A stretch of 64,000 nucleotides of DNA from Nitrospira sp. (GTDB lineage: Bacteria; Nitrospirota; Nitrospiria; Nitrospirales; Nitrospiraceae). The notes under the pieces were generated by a model. It was not told the origin of the DNA. It was given only the letters and a program-made list of their open reading frames with translations, and searched no databases. Both the position numbers and the translations under genes were made by a program. Positions 47,251 to 57,556 of this stretch are shown one piece after another. The number at the start of each line of letters is the position of its first letter. Position 1 is the first letter of the stretch. The stretch is from the NCBI GenBank assembly GCA_024331045.1, contig JANDJC010000002.1, positions 56,092-120,091 of the forward strand, in the 5' to 3' direction.

Positions 47251-48573
47251 TCAACGTGTGGACTGTCGATCGACAATGTCCGCGCAGCGTCTGGCACTGA
47301 CAAGGGCGCTTTCAATATTGGCCGGCCATCCCGTGTCGGTCCATGGGCCTGCAAGAAGTAAGTTGGGAAGAGGGCTCTGCTGAAGGGGTCTCCGTAACGT
47401 CACCCCTCCATGGAGCGACAGGGCCGCTTGTTGGTTGCGATGCACAGTGCCGGTCAAAGTCCCTCTCGGCGGATCATGAGGATAGAGCTGCTGCAGTTCA
47501 TCTCTGGCGGCTTGGAGCAGGCGATCATCGGGCAATTCTTCCAGGGACGGAGGGACGGTGACGGATAATCGACACGTCATTTCGCCGGGTGCAGTGGGGG
47601 TGAGGACGACCCGATGAAAAAGATTGTCCGCAAGCAACACCAATCTGGGACACGGAGAAATTACACGGTGCCGAAACTCAACCGTAGCTTCGGGTAGCGG
47701 TTCGAGATCAACGAGTCGTGCAAAGTAGGCGTATCGAGCCAGAAGCTGCTCCGGCAACAGGGCCAGCAACTCTCTATGGGAAAGGGCGATGATGTACCAC
47801 CGGGCCTGGATCCTCCTCCCATCGGGGAGCCGAATTGCCTCGATGCCGCTCGGTCCGACCCGTAGGAGGGGGCGTTCCGCGCAGCGCAAGGGCACGATGC
47901 CTTTCCGTTCCAGGGCCTGCCGCAGCGGAGTAAGGAAACGGTCGCCGATCGATCCGTGGAGCGAGCTGAGAAAGACGTCGCGAGCGTTTTGAAGGAAGAT
48001 CTCCGCCAGTTGGTGGACGAAGACGGAGGCGGACAGACGCTCAAGATGATTGCCGGTCAACCAACGGCTGAGCGGGCTCCAAATCTGTTTCCGACTCATC
48101 GGGCTTTGTCCTATCGATTCGAGCCATTGATCTGCGGTGTGATTGTCAAGATCAGGCGGGAGCGATCTTGCCCCTTCCCAGAGTTGCTCTAGGTACGAAA
48201 GCAACGTCCAGCGTTCCCGCCAGGCGAGCCCCCGAAACCGCAGGAGACCCATGATCCACTGCCATGAGCCAGGCAGACGAGGGGGGTGATAAGAGATGGT
48301 GCGTCCGTCGGCAAGACGAAATTCGAGAAACAAAGAAGAAGCCTCGCTGGCTGTTGGGGGCTGAATTAAACGGAGAAGCCGTAGGGTTTCCCTGTGCCTT
48401 CCCAAGATGATCGGCACAGGGTCATGGGCATTGGAGTTATATCCTTCCGTTCCGGAGACAAGGTCTACGAGGGTGATGGAGTGATGTCCCCGTTCGGCGA
48501 GGAAAAGCGCCGTTGCCAAGCCGGTCAGACCGGCGCCGACAATCACCACGGTTTGGGGCGGTCCAGCGGTCAC
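47251..48573 (-). CDS. hpnE: Squalene-associated FAD-dependent desaturase/hydroxysqualene dehydroxylase (HpnE-like)
   Basis: FAD motif 'VVIVGAGLTGLATALFLAERGHHSITLVD'; C-term 'NLLLAGPWTDTGWPANIESALVSARRCADIV'; overlaps hpnD by 4 bp. Confidence 0.85.
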   Translation of the reverse strand: MTAGPPQTVVIVGAGLTGLATALFLAERGHHSITLVDLVSGTEGYNSNAHDPVPIILGRHRETLRLLRLIQPPTASEASSLFLEFRLADGRTISYHPPRLPGSWQWIMGLLRFRGLAWRERWTLLSYLEQLWEGARSLPPDLDNHTADQWLESIGQSPMSRKQIWSPLSRWLTGNHLERLSASVFVHQLAEIFLQNARDVFLSSLHGSIGDRFLTPLRQALERKGIVPLRCAERPLLRVGPSGIEAIRLPDGRRIQARWYIIALSHRELLALLPEQLLARYAYFARLVDLEPLPEATVEFRHRVISPCPRLVLLADNLFHRVVLTPTAPGEMTCRLSVTVPPSLEELPDDRLLQAARDELQQLYPHDPPRGTLTGTVHRNQQAALSLHGGVTLRRPLQQSPLPNLLLAGPWTDTGWPANIESALVSARRCADIVDRQSTR

Positions 48574-49433
48574 GAAAATCGGGAGCCGCGAATCCAGACC
48601 CCCAGCGCCACCGCAAACCGATGGGTGGTAGAGAGGGTGACACGCGGGCCGAACACCCGGTAATCGGATTGCTCGATTTTACCGAGGATTCGACTATATA
48701 TGGCGCGCATGATTTCCGCCACGATGAGAGCACGGCGCTCCGAAGGAGGCAAAGCCGCGAAGGCCGAACGGGCGCGCTCGTAGTAATGACGGGCCCGATC
48801 GGCTTCCTTCCTCATCAAGGCTCTGAATTCCGGCGAATGGATTTTTTGGAGAACTACGTGTTCTGGGCAGTTGCAGGCCCGGAGGTCGTCCAATGGGAGG
48901 TAGATGCGGTTGTCGTCCGCGTCGACGCCCACATCGCGCAGGATGTTGGTCAATTGAAAAGCCATGCCGAGAGCCACGGCGTAATCCTGTGCTCGGGGTG
49001 AAGTCACCCCAAAAATGTGGAGGCAAATCAGTCCCACAACGGACGCGACCCGGTAACAATACAGTGACAGCTCATCGAAAGTAGCATAGCGGTTGTTCAA
49101 CAAGTCCATTTCGACGCCATTAATCAGTTCATCGAAGTAGACCTTGGGGATCGAGAACGTCTTAATATGACGAGACAGGCTCACGGCAATAGGAGAGACC
49201 GGCACTCCGCCATAGGCAGCCTCCAGCTCCTTGCGCCATTGCTGCAGCGCTTCCTTGGGATTGCTGCCAACTGGCGGCTCATCGACCGCGCTATCCACTG
49301 CTTTGCAGAAGGCATAGACGGTGTACATGGCGTTGCGCGAAGCTTGGGGGAGAAAAAGAAACGAATAAAAAAAATTGCTGCCGCTTTTCTTGGTGTAAGC
49401 GGTGCAATACGCCTGTGCCTCTTCAAAGGTCAT
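48570..49433 (-). CDS. hpnD: Presqualene diphosphate synthase (HpnD-like)
   Basis: 'SGSNFFYSFLFLPQASRNAMYTVYAFCKAVDSAVDE', 'YCYRVASVVGLICLHIFG', 'AVALGMAFQLTNILRDVGVDADDNRIYLPLDDL'. Confidence 0.92.
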   Translation of the reverse strand: MTFEEAQAYCTAYTKKSGSNFFYSFLFLPQASRNAMYTVYAFCKAVDSAVDEPPVGSNPKEALQQWRKELEAAYGGVPVSPIAVSLSRHIKTFSIPKVYFDELINGVEMDLLNNRYATFDELSLYCYRVASVVGLICLHIFGVTSPRAQDYAVALGMAFQLTNILRDVGVDADDNRIYLPLDDLRACNCPEHVVLQKIHSPEFRALMRKEADRARHYYERARSAFAALPPSERRALIVAEIMRAIYSRILGKIEQSDYRVFGPRVTLSTTHRFAVALGVWIRGSRFS

Positions 49434-50113
49434 GATGGCCAGAGGCGGGCTTTAAGCTCCGCCAGAGTGGAAATATGCAAAGCGGACGTCACCGCGTCGG
49501 CTTCTTGCAGGTCTTGCAAGGTGTGGGTATTGGTCACGGCCAACACTTTCATGCCGGCCGATTTGGCTCCCCTGATGCCGGGCAGTGAATCTTCAATGAC
49601 AAGGCAGGCATCCGGCGTCAAGGGGACATCAACCTGTTCGCGATTCAGGCCAGCCATCGCATGCAAGAATGGTTCAGGGGCCGGTTTGCTGTTGGCGACG
49701 TCTTCCGAACTGGTGATATGACGGAATGCCTGGCGGAGACCAGCTTGCTCCAAGACCAGATCGATTTCAGCCCGCAATGCACCGGAAGCGATGGCAAGGG
49801 GGTAGGTGCAGGCGATCTCCAGAATGAATTCCCTGACTCCGGGAAAGAGAACCACATGATCCCGAATGAAATTTAGATAAGCATCCGCCTTTTTCTGCAT
49901 CAAGTCGCGCACGACTGGTTCCGTGGCTGGAAACCGATTGACTCGCAGTGCTTCCACGATGCAGTCCTGATCGTCGAAGCCGAGGTACCGGGCGTAGTAG
50001 TCTGCTTCCGTGAGCGTCACCCCGACGGTTTCGAGCGTGCGTCGCAATGCCTCGAAGTGAAGAGGCTCCGTATCGGCGATGACGCCGTCAAAGTCAAAAA
50101 TGACGGCGCGCAT
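49430..50113 (-). CDS. HAD-family hydrolase (beta-phosphoglucomutase-like)
   Basis: 'AVIFDFDGVIADTEPLHFEALRRTLE', 'KPAPEPFLHAM', 'VIEDSLPGIRGAKSAGMKVLAVTNT'. Confidence 0.92.
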   Translation of the reverse strand: MRAVIFDFDGVIADTEPLHFEALRRTLETVGVTLTEADYYARYLGFDDQDCIVEALRVNRFPATEPVVRDLMQKKADAYLNFIRDHVVLFPGVREFILEIACTYPLAIASGALRAEIDLVLEQAGLRQAFRHITSSEDVANSKPAPEPFLHAMAGLNREQVDVPLTPDACLVIEDSLPGIRGAKSAGMKVLAVTNTHTLQDLQEADAVTSALHISTLAELKARLWPS

Positions 50114-50263
50114 CGATGGTTTGTTGTTTCCAATCGCGGAAGAAGGCATGTCGAGGGCGGCATTATAACACAGTGGTTGACGGTGCAGCGCCTGCCCCCT
50201 CGCTTCCCGCCCGTCCGAGGTTGATTCACCGCCCTGTGATGAAGATAACGGATAAAAAACTCA

Positions 50264-51043
50264 TTATCGTTTGGCTCGAAGCTGTTTTTCTCGAAGCCAC
50301 CCGGTGGTGCCATAGTCACTGCGAACATAATAGACCCAGCCCTCATCCTGCAGTTCGCCATCGAGGATAGTGAAGACGGTTCCGGGGGGGACTGCTGGTC
50401 CGCGGCTTGTTCCTGCTGCGTCTCGCAGAAGGGCGACCTTCTCCCGCGGAGCCTCCGGATTGGGAAGCAGTGCGACACGCTGGCCTTCTTCAAAGAGAGG
50501 AGGAGTATGGCTGGGGGTAGCCAGTGCAGCCTGGGGCGCCGATGGCGGTGTGGCGGTAGCCGGTTGAGCGGGAGGGGCGGAAGCTGCCGGTGCGGGTGAT
50601 TCCGCTGTGGGGGGCTGCGAGGAGAAGTTGACCGTATCTGTCGGTCGGTCAGTCGCCGCAAGATTGGCCGATTCAGAGGGCTGAGCCGTTTGGATAGGCG
50701 GAGGGGATGGAACCTGGGAGGGGGCAGAAGCCGGTTTTCTGGCAACCGGTGGAGGTGGTTCCGGGGTGTCGTTGAGAAGCGGCCCGACGAGATCCATCAC
50801 CATCTCCGGCTCCGTCGCTACGTAGGCTCCACCTCCTACCAGAACCGCCAAAAGAATCCAGAGGAGGGGGCGTTTCTTTGGTTTTGGCGGGGGAGCTTTT
50901 AGAGGTGACGTCGAGCGGAGGGGCGTCGTTTGTTCCAGCTCCTCCTCGGTAAATTCCAAGTCCGGTTCCGGCTGGCGAGCGAAGAGAAGACTCCACCCTG
51001 GAAGATTGGAGGGTGAAAATGAAGTGGTGGTGACAGACATCAT
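50264..51043 (-). CDS. Membrane-anchored SH3-domain protein with Pro/Ala-rich linker
   Basis: TM 'PLLWILLAVLVGGGAYVAT', Pro/Ala-rich middle, C-terminal SH3-like 'VALLRDAAGTSRGPAVPPGTVFTILDGELQDEGWVYYVRSDYGTTGWLREKQL'. Confidence 0.8.
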   Translation of the reverse strand: MMSVTTTSFSPSNLPGWSLLFARQPEPDLEFTEEELEQTTPLRSTSPLKAPPPKPKKRPLLWILLAVLVGGGAYVATEPEMVMDLVGPLLNDTPEPPPPVARKPASAPSQVPSPPPIQTAQPSESANLAATDRPTDTVNFSSQPPTAESPAPAASAPPAQPATATPPSAPQAALATPSHTPPLFEEGQRVALLPNPEAPREKVALLRDAAGTSRGPAVPPGTVFTILDGELQDEGWVYYVRSDYGTTGWLREKQLRAKR

Positions 51044-51200
51044 AGACCTCCTCGGACAGAATGCTCCTTCAGAATGCTCCTTGGCAGCGAATTTAAGCAA
51101 CGATCTCGTCAGTGTACTTATCATCAGGCTGTGGGAGTGTCAATTTTGTGGGGAATTTCAGCGGAGCGGAGGATGGGTTCTCAGGAGGGGGTGGCTAGCG

Positions 51201-52958
51201 TCAGCACGATGAAAGGTGGGAGCAGGTCAAGACCTGATGGGCTCGAGAGCCGGTTCGATACACGGTCAGGCCTTTGCAGCCGAGCTCGTGGGCAAGCAAA
51301 AAGGCCTGGGCCACGTCTTGCGGTGTCGCCGAGGCGGGGAGGTTGATGGTCTTTGAAACCCCGCTATCACTGTATTTTTGGAAAGCCGCCTGCATGCGGA
51401 CGTGATGGGCTGGAGCGATATCGTGAGCGGTCACGAACAGGCGGCGCATGTCCTCGGGAACCCATGTCAGATGTTGAATGGACTCGTACCGTCCGATCTT
51501 GTCGCGCAGGCGTTCAAGCGACAGCCTCTTTGCACGAGCCTGTTTGAGAAACTCCGGATGAAGCCGCTCCAGGCGAACGTTCTCCATGACGGTGTGAACG
51601 ACGTTGATTCCATAGAGGGGCTCGATGCCGGACGAACAGTCCGCGAGGATGCTGATGGTCCCGGTTGGTGCGATGGTTGTGACGGTCGCATGCCGCCGTT
51701 TTTCTCCCTCTGCCTGCAGACGGCTGCCGGTGTAGGCGGGAAACACTCCTCGTTCCATGGCCAACTGACGTGACGCTTCGTGGGCCTGAGATTGAACGAA
51801 CCCCATGAGGTCTTCCGCGATTCGCAGGGCCTCCTCGGTGTCGTACGGAATGCCGAGTCGGATCAACAGATCGGCGAACCCCATGATGCCCAATCCGATC
51901 TTCCTTGTTTGTCTGGTGTGAGTTTCAATGAGCGGCACCGGGAATTTGGTGCGGTCCAGGACATTGTCCAAGAAACGGACGGCCAGCGGAATGACGGTGG
52001 CCAGACGGTCATAATCGATGGCCGGGGATCCTCGTCGAGGTCGGATGAAGCGGGCGACATTGATGGAGCCGAGGGTGCAGGATTCATATGGCAGCAACGG
52101 TTGTTCGCCGCAGGGATTTGTGGCTTCGATGGAGCCCAGGTGAGGGGTGGGATTGGCGCGGTTGATCGTATCGAGAAACAGGACCCCCGGTTCTCCCGAC
52201 TCCCAAGCAGCCTGAACGAGTCGGTCGAAAACTGATGCCGCAGGCAAGCGCCGGACCGTCTGTCCGGTCCGTGGATTGATCAACGCATAGGTACGACGTT
52301 GCTTGACAGCTCGCATGAATTGATCCGTCAGGCCGACCGAGAGGTTAAAATTGTTCATCTCGCCAGCCTGTCGCTTCAGATCGATAAAAGCCAGAATATC
52401 GGGATGATCCACGGAAAGGACTCCCATGTTGGCGCCGCGCCTGGTCCCTCCCTGTTTGATGACATCCGTGGCGAGATTGAACAGGCGCATGAAGGAGATG
52501 GGGCCGGACGCTGGCCCGCCCGTGGTGGCGATCCGGTCGCCGTGGGGACGTAGACGACTGAACGAGAATCCCGTGCCTCCGCCTGATTGGTGGATGAGCG
52601 CTTGCTGTTTGAGCGCTTCAAAAATGGAATCAAGCGAGTCCTCCACTGGTAGGACAAAACAGGCCGAGAGTTGTTGAAGAGGTCGGCCCGCATTCATGAG
52701 GGTCGGGGAGTTTGGCAGGAACACCAGCGAGGCCATCAGCGCGTAGAATTCATGCGCTAGTGTCTGCAGGTGCTGAGGGGAAGAACGGTGCTGTTCAGCC
52801 GACGCGATGTCGCGGGCAACGCGCCACAACATCGCGCGAGGCGATTCAATAACGGCGCCTAGGTGGTTCTTAGCCAAGTAGCGTTGCCGCAACACAAGGC
52901 GAGCGTGACGGGAGAAGCGAGGTACGGGGTGAAGCGGGGGAGCAATCATAGTAAACAT
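51201..52958 (-). CDS. Adenosylcobalamin-dependent (class II) ribonucleoside-diphosphate reductase
   Basis: 'FLPNSPTLMNAGRPLQQLSACFVLPVEDSLDSIFEALKQQALIHQSGGGTGFSFSRLRP', 'ATNPCGEQPLLPYESCTLGSINVARF', 'APTGTISILADCSSGIEPLY'. Confidence 0.93.
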   Translation of the reverse strand: MFTMIAPPLHPVPRFSRHARLVLRQRYLAKNHLGAVIESPRAMLWRVARDIASAEQHRSSPQHLQTLAHEFYALMASLVFLPNSPTLMNAGRPLQQLSACFVLPVEDSLDSIFEALKQQALIHQSGGGTGFSFSRLRPHGDRIATTGGPASGPISFMRLFNLATDVIKQGGTRRGANMGVLSVDHPDILAFIDLKRQAGEMNNFNLSVGLTDQFMRAVKQRRTYALINPRTGQTVRRLPAASVFDRLVQAAWESGEPGVLFLDTINRANPTPHLGSIEATNPCGEQPLLPYESCTLGSINVARFIRPRRGSPAIDYDRLATVIPLAVRFLDNVLDRTKFPVPLIETHTRQTRKIGLGIMGFADLLIRLGIPYDTEEALRIAEDLMGFVQSQAHEASRQLAMERGVFPAYTGSRLQAEGEKRRHATVTTIAPTGTISILADCSSGIEPLYGINVVHTVMENVRLERLHPEFLKQARAKRLSLERLRDKIGRYESIQHLTWVPEDMRRLFVTAHDIAPAHHVRMQAAFQKYSDSGVSKTINLPASATPQDVAQAFLLAHELGCKGLTVYRTGSRAHQVLTCSHLSSC

Positions 52959-53088
52959 TATCTCATACGGAAACGAATCGTCCTAACGGTGTTCTCCCTC
53001 GGTGCGTGTCACCACTTACCATTTTTTATGCTCCCCCTCCCCCTTGAAACTCGTCGGACGCGGCAGGCACAATGGCGGGAGTCTCGCC

Positions 53089-53502
53089 ATGAAATCCTAC
53101 CGGGAAGAACTGTGGTTTGAGTCCAAGACCAGGAGAGCCTATTTCAATATCACGCCGCAGGTCGAGGCGGCAGTCAAGAGAAGCGGGGTGCGGGAGGGAC
53201 TGGTGCTGGTGAACGCCATGCATATCACCGCCAGTGTCTATATCAATGATGACGAGCCCGGTCTACTGCGCGATTATGACGAGTTTCTAGAACGTCTGGC
53301 CCCTCACGATGCGCCCTATCGGCACAACGATACCGGCGAGGACAACGGGGATGCCCACTTGAAACGTCAGGTGATGGGACGAGAAGTGGTGGTCGCTATC
53401 ACGAACGGCAAACTGGATTTTGGTCCTTGGGAACAAATTTTTTACGGCGAGTTTGATGGTTGCCGGCCGAAACGGGTGCTGATCAAAATCATCGGCGAAT
53501 AA
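53089..53502 (+). CDS. YjbQ-family (UPF0047, secondary thiamine-phosphate synthase-like) protein
   Basis: '[41 protein letters not shown]...[27 protein letters not shown]'. Confidence 0.93.
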   Translation: MKSYREELWFESKTRRAYFNITPQVEAAVKRSGVREGLVLVNAMHITASVYINDDEPGLLRDYDEFLERLAPHDAPYRHNDTGEDNGDAHLKRQVMGREVVVAITNGKLDFGPWEQIFYGEFDGCRPKRVLIKIIGE

Positions 53503-53652
53503 CCTATTGTCGCCAGGCTGGTTGCGACCGGCGATGTGATGCGATGGAGGAATGGATTCGTTGCTTGCACCCCGCGGTAAAGTTTGGCAACATGAACCGA
53601 CACCGCACAATGACCGATTCGCAACCATCGTTCACGGCCAGAGGAATTACAC

Positions 53653-54663
53653 ATGTTGGCTTGGTCCCGTCCTGATCCGCTCACTCGTGATCTCATTCAT
53701 TTGATCAATGCCCGGCGTCACGACCATGGCGACAACGAGGACGCCATCGACACATTGCAGGCATTTCTTGAGCAGGGGCGTGAGCACGATTTGTTGACCG
53801 TGCTCGCGGCCCTCGACGAAGAAATGGCCGAATGGCTGTTCGATCTTGTCGCCGAAGCCAGTTGTACCCTCCTGCTTGATGGGCCGGATGACAAGCCTTC
53901 CTATGCCGTCATCGGAGCCCTGGGGTTGCCGCTTCAAGCCAACTTGACGGCGCCGCTCAAGTTGAAGGTCGATCCCGTCAAGACGGCGGAGTTGCTTCAT
54001 CGGTACCTGCGCATTCCTACGGGGACCATCGTTCGTGTGGAACCTCGGTTATTGACTGACGCCACGCTGGAAATGCTCAACCTCCAAGCGATTCATGAAC
54101 ATCTGGCCACGGTGGCCGAGTCTCGACGCGCGCAGCCAGTGGCCGCTCGGCTGCTTCCTCCGGTTGAGAACACCGCATTCCTCTTGTTTGAACTGATCGG
54201 ATCCCCGGATCCCGCGCTTCCCGATTCGTGGGAGCCGCATCATCGGCGGGCAATTGTGGACGGGTTGGTGGAGCAATGTCCGGAGCTGGCTCACGCTCCC
54301 GACACCATCGAAACGCCGGTTTACGCGGCCTATGCGATGTTTGATGCACAGAACGCGGTCCGGCTGCATCACCTGGCCGATGAAACTGCGGCAGTCTGGC
54401 GCGAATTGGATCCGCTGGTCCGCTCCCGCACCATTGTGCACTTGCATACGCAGTGCGGCAACGGCGTGTACATGCCAGTGTGGACAGATTTGTTTGACCC
54501 AGAGTTGCCCGAAGACCATGGCCCGGTCTGGACCTCCCCAGATGTCTGGGTTTTTACGGCCGATTTGCCCATCGAGTGGCCGGGGGAAATGCTGACCAAC
54601 CGATTGTTGGCCGAAGGGTGCACTCGGTTCGAAAATCACATCGTGGAAACGCCGGACAATTGA
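53653..54663 (+). CDS. Hypothetical protein, 336 aa
   Basis: Long ORF with coherent amino-acid composition; no family recognised with confidence. Confidence 0.75.
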   Translation: MLAWSRPDPLTRDLIHLINARRHDHGDNEDAIDTLQAFLEQGREHDLLTVLAALDEEMAEWLFDLVAEASCTLLLDGPDDKPSYAVIGALGLPLQANLTAPLKLKVDPVKTAELLHRYLRIPTGTIVRVEPRLLTDATLEMLNLQAIHEHLATVAESRRAQPVAARLLPPVENTAFLLFELIGSPDPALPDSWEPHHRRAIVDGLVEQCPELAHAPDTIETPVYAAYAMFDAQNAVRLHHLADETAAVWRELDPLVRSRTIVHLHTQCGNGVYMPVWTDLFDPELPEDHGPVWTSPDVWVFTADLPIEWPGEMLTNRLLAEGCTRFENHIVETPDN

Positions 54664-54798
54664 CGGCGGCCCGCCGTTTGGCCTCACTATTCCTGACCTG
54701 TCGGCTCTCGCCGCGAAGCTGTTCAGGGGGATGCCCCTGCTGCACCAAACGCAAGAATCGGTGATTTTCTGAATGGTCCGTTTTATTCTGTTTCTGGG

Positions 54799-55212
54799 AT
54801 GAAGCGGAAGAGACAGGCGCAACCGTCTGGAAAAACGGTGGCGAATCTAGCATCGCTGATCGGACTACTCGTCGTCTGGACCGTTGTCTGGGCCAACTTG
54901 CCTTCCCGAGAAGAGTTGTTGGCTGAACGTCCTCTCGACACTCCTCCCGCAGCCATGACGGAGTTGGATCTGACGATTCCTGGCCTCGTTGGTTCTCATG
55001 CGACTCCGAACGTTCATCGCTCTGATGGCGGCGATCATCGAGCGGGCCGATCCAACCATTTTTCCGAAAAAGATTGTTTGGCTGACAGCTGGCGAACCTG
55101 CACCGATTTGCACTCGGCTGGAGACCGGTCGCGGTGCGAGACACTGCATTCGAGTCGCCCGTCGGCCAAGTGTCGACGGCTGGGCGAGCAGCGAGAGGGC
55201 AAAAGCAACTAG
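54799..55212 (+). other. Possible small membrane protein gene, perhaps frameshifted
   Basis: Coding-like N-terminus with TM 'VANLASLIGLLVVWTVVWANL', then Ser/His/Arg-rich sequence. The 54989-55234 ORF in another frame looks more coding-like over the 3' part. Confidence 0.35.
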
Positions 55213-56621
55213 AGACGCCGAGCAAGCGGTGTAGTGAGCAAGGACCGAAGGGCGGAGGCCAGCTCGCCGGCAGTGCGGTAACGGTAAATCGGATTTTTGT
55301 GAAGAACGCGGTCCAGGACGTCCTGGAAGGCGGCCGGAAGATCGGCTCTCAATTCCGCCAGCCGGGGAGGAGGCGTGTTGGCAATAGCAAACAAGACCGC
55401 TGGAACGGTGTTCCCTGTGAAGGGAGGACGACCAGTCAAGAGCTCAAACAGGACCACGCCCAGCGAAAAGATGTCGGACCGTCCATCCACTTTTTTCCCC
55501 GCGATCTGTTCCGGTGACATGTAGGTAGGGGTGCCCATCACGGTGGTGCTGGTTTTCGGCGATGAGGTCATCGTCGCAATGCCGAAATCCATGACTTTCA
55601 CAACATCGTCCTTTGTCAGCATGATATTGGCTGGCTTGATGTCGCGGTGGATGACGCCCTGTTGATGGGCGTAGTCCAGTGCGTCGGCAACGGTGGCGAG
55701 CACGCTCAACAGGCGATCCAACGGCAGAAGGTCTGGAGGACGGCACCATCTCGTGAGGGTGGTGCCTTGAACCAGCTCCATGGCAATGTAGCCCAGATCT
55801 TCTTCCTCCCCGGCGTCAAAAATCGTGACAATGTTTGGATGAGACAGCCGTCCCGCCGACTCGGCTTCCCGAAAGAAGCGGGCTTTGGCCGCTTGGAATG
55901 TTTCATGATCTTCGACGTGGTCCAGCCGCATGGTTTTGATCGCCACGAACCGGTGAATCGTCGGATCCTTCCCAAGATAGACCACTCCCATAGCGCCACG
56001 CCCCAGCTCCTTAAGAATCTTATAGCGGCCGAGTGTGGGCGGACTGTTGCGATGTGGTGAGGGTGCGGAGGGACCGTCCTCCGATGCGGCGGCCGCCATC
56101 TCCGAAGCCTCGTCGTTCGCATCGTCGGCCCAGGCCCAGGATGGTGTGGTTGTCTCGATGGGCCGCGTGGAAGCGGAAAAAAATCGGACCAAGGAATCAC
56201 GATTGGACAACCACACATGAGTGATCCATAAGCCCGCCATGATGAGGCTGGTAGCATGGATGATCCGGTAAGAGTGCGTTCCCACCTGGTTGATCAGGGG
56301 GTAGCCGGCGACGCGGATTGCCCGGTCGGCCACGATGAGGATGACAAGAGTGGACAACGGAAAGACAAGGTTGCGCACGAAGGCGAAACCGGCGCTCGTG
56401 TCCGGTATCAGTCGATACGCGTGAGTCGCGACCAGCCCCAAGGTGATGAGCCCGATTCCCTCGACAAGCAACCGAAAGGTTTGTGTGCCGTTGAGTCTTC
56501 CGAAGGTAAAGGGGAACGTCTGTAACCAGGGAACTGTGCTCAGCAATGGCCCTCCCAAAAGAGCGATGAAAAGGACAAGCCAAAACCATCCTGTCCATCT
56601 GAGTGCCTGGGTCATGGGCAT
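55209..56621 (-). CDS. Membrane-anchored serine/threonine protein kinase
   Basis: N-terminal TM segments; kinase 'LGRGAMGVVYLGKDPTIHRFVAIKTM', 'VIHRDIKPANIMLTKDDVVKVMDFGIAT', 'GTPTYMSPEQIAGKKVDGRSDIFSLGVVLFELLTGRPPF'. Confidence 0.95.
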   Translation of the reverse strand: MPMTQALRWTGWFWLVLFIALLGGPLLSTVPWLQTFPFTFGRLNGTQTFRLLVEGIGLITLGLVATHAYRLIPDTSAGFAFVRNLVFPLSTLVILIVADRAIRVAGYPLINQVGTHSYRIIHATSLIMAGLWITHVWLSNRDSLVRFFSASTRPIETTTPSWAWADDANDEASEMAAAASEDGPSAPSPHRNSPPTLGRYKILKELGRGAMGVVYLGKDPTIHRFVAIKTMRLDHVEDHETFQAAKARFFREAESAGRLSHPNIVTIFDAGEEEDLGYIAMELVQGTTLTRWCRPPDLLPLDRLLSVLATVADALDYAHQQGVIHRDIKPANIMLTKDDVVKVMDFGIATMTSSPKTSTTVMGTPTYMSPEQIAGKKVDGRSDIFSLGVVLFELLTGRPPFTGNTVPAVLFAIANTPPPRLAELRADLPAAFQDVLDRVLHKNPIYRYRTAGELASALRSLLTTPLARRL

Positions 56622-56704
56622 GTGTCGAGCTGGTCACAGTCTAGCCCATTGATGAGGACAGTCAACCAATCCGTGAAAAGATGCGGGCCTCAAGCAAATG
56701 AGAT

Positions 56705-57556
56705 TTAAAAAAGATGAGCGTGCACGTGCTTCATGGTGTGGAGCAGAGAGGGAGGAACGCACAATGAGCCCCTCCCGACTCCCACCGAGATATCGGGCTT
56801 CGTGACGCCGTGAAAGTCACTACCACCCGTCACCAGCAAGTCAAGCTGTTTGGCCAGTGCCAGGTACTCCTGGGTCTGTTTGGCAGTGTGCGTGCTGTAG
56901 TGAACCTCGATGCCAGCCAGGCCGTCGGCTTTGAGCTGGCGGATCAGATCTGCCAAGGAACGTTCAGCAAGCTTGATCCAGGTGGGATGAGCAAGAACCG
57001 GAAGTCCCTTGGCCTCTCTGATCCACCGAATGGCTTCCGCGGGCGTCGGCAGTTCGCGGGGGACATAGGCGGGGCGACCTTCCGCAAGCCAGAGATCGAA
57101 CGCTTCTTGCGCTGAAGCGACCACACCCTTTTCGACCAGAACTCGCGCGATGTGCGGACGTCCCACCGCATCGGTGCCGGCCAGCGAGCGAACCTCGTCA
57201 TAGGTAATGTCAATTCCCGCCGCTTGCAGCCGTTCAACAATGCGGGGGTTCCGGCGGTGGCGGCTTTCGCGGAGTCTGGCCAGCCGGTCGGTCAATGTTT
57301 CGTCCTGCCAGTCCAGAAAGTATCCCAGCATGTGCAGTTCCGAGTCGCCGAAGAGGGAGCTGATTTCAACACCCGGAATCACTTCGATGTCGTACTGCTG
57401 TCCGGTGTCCATGGCTTCCGGGATACCCGAAGTGATGTCGTGGTCCGTGATGGCCGCCGCCACGACGCGAGCCTCATGGGCGAGGGTCATTACTTGGGCG
57501 GGGGACAGGCTTCCGTCGGAATGGGTGGTGTGTAAGTGCAAATCGATGCGGCTCAT
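56705..57556 (-). CDS. PHP-domain phosphoesterase
   Basis: 'RIDLHLHTTHSDGSLSPAQVMTLAHEARVVAAAITDHDITSGIPEA', 'VIPGVEIS', 'VTGGSDFHG'. Confidence 0.93.
   Translation of the reverse strand: MSRIDLHLHTTHSDGSLSPAQVMTLAHEARVVAAAITDHDITSGIPEAMDTGQQYDIEVIPGVEISSLFGDSELHMLGYFLDWQDETLTDRLARLRESRHRRNPRIVERLQAAGIDITYDEVRSLAGTDAVGRPHIARVLVEKGVVASAQEAFDLWLAEGRPAYVPRELPTPAEAIRWIREAKGLPVLAHPTWIKLAERSLADLIRQLKADGLAGIEVHYSTHTAKQTQEYLALAKQLDLLVTGGSDFHGVTKPDISVGVGRGSLCVPPSLLHTMKHVHAHLF

Noticed and set aside
51057-51082. Tandem 13-bp repeat CAGAATGCTCCTT x2
   Set aside because: Only two copies near the 5' end of the SH3-protein gene; too short to call a regulatory or repeat element.
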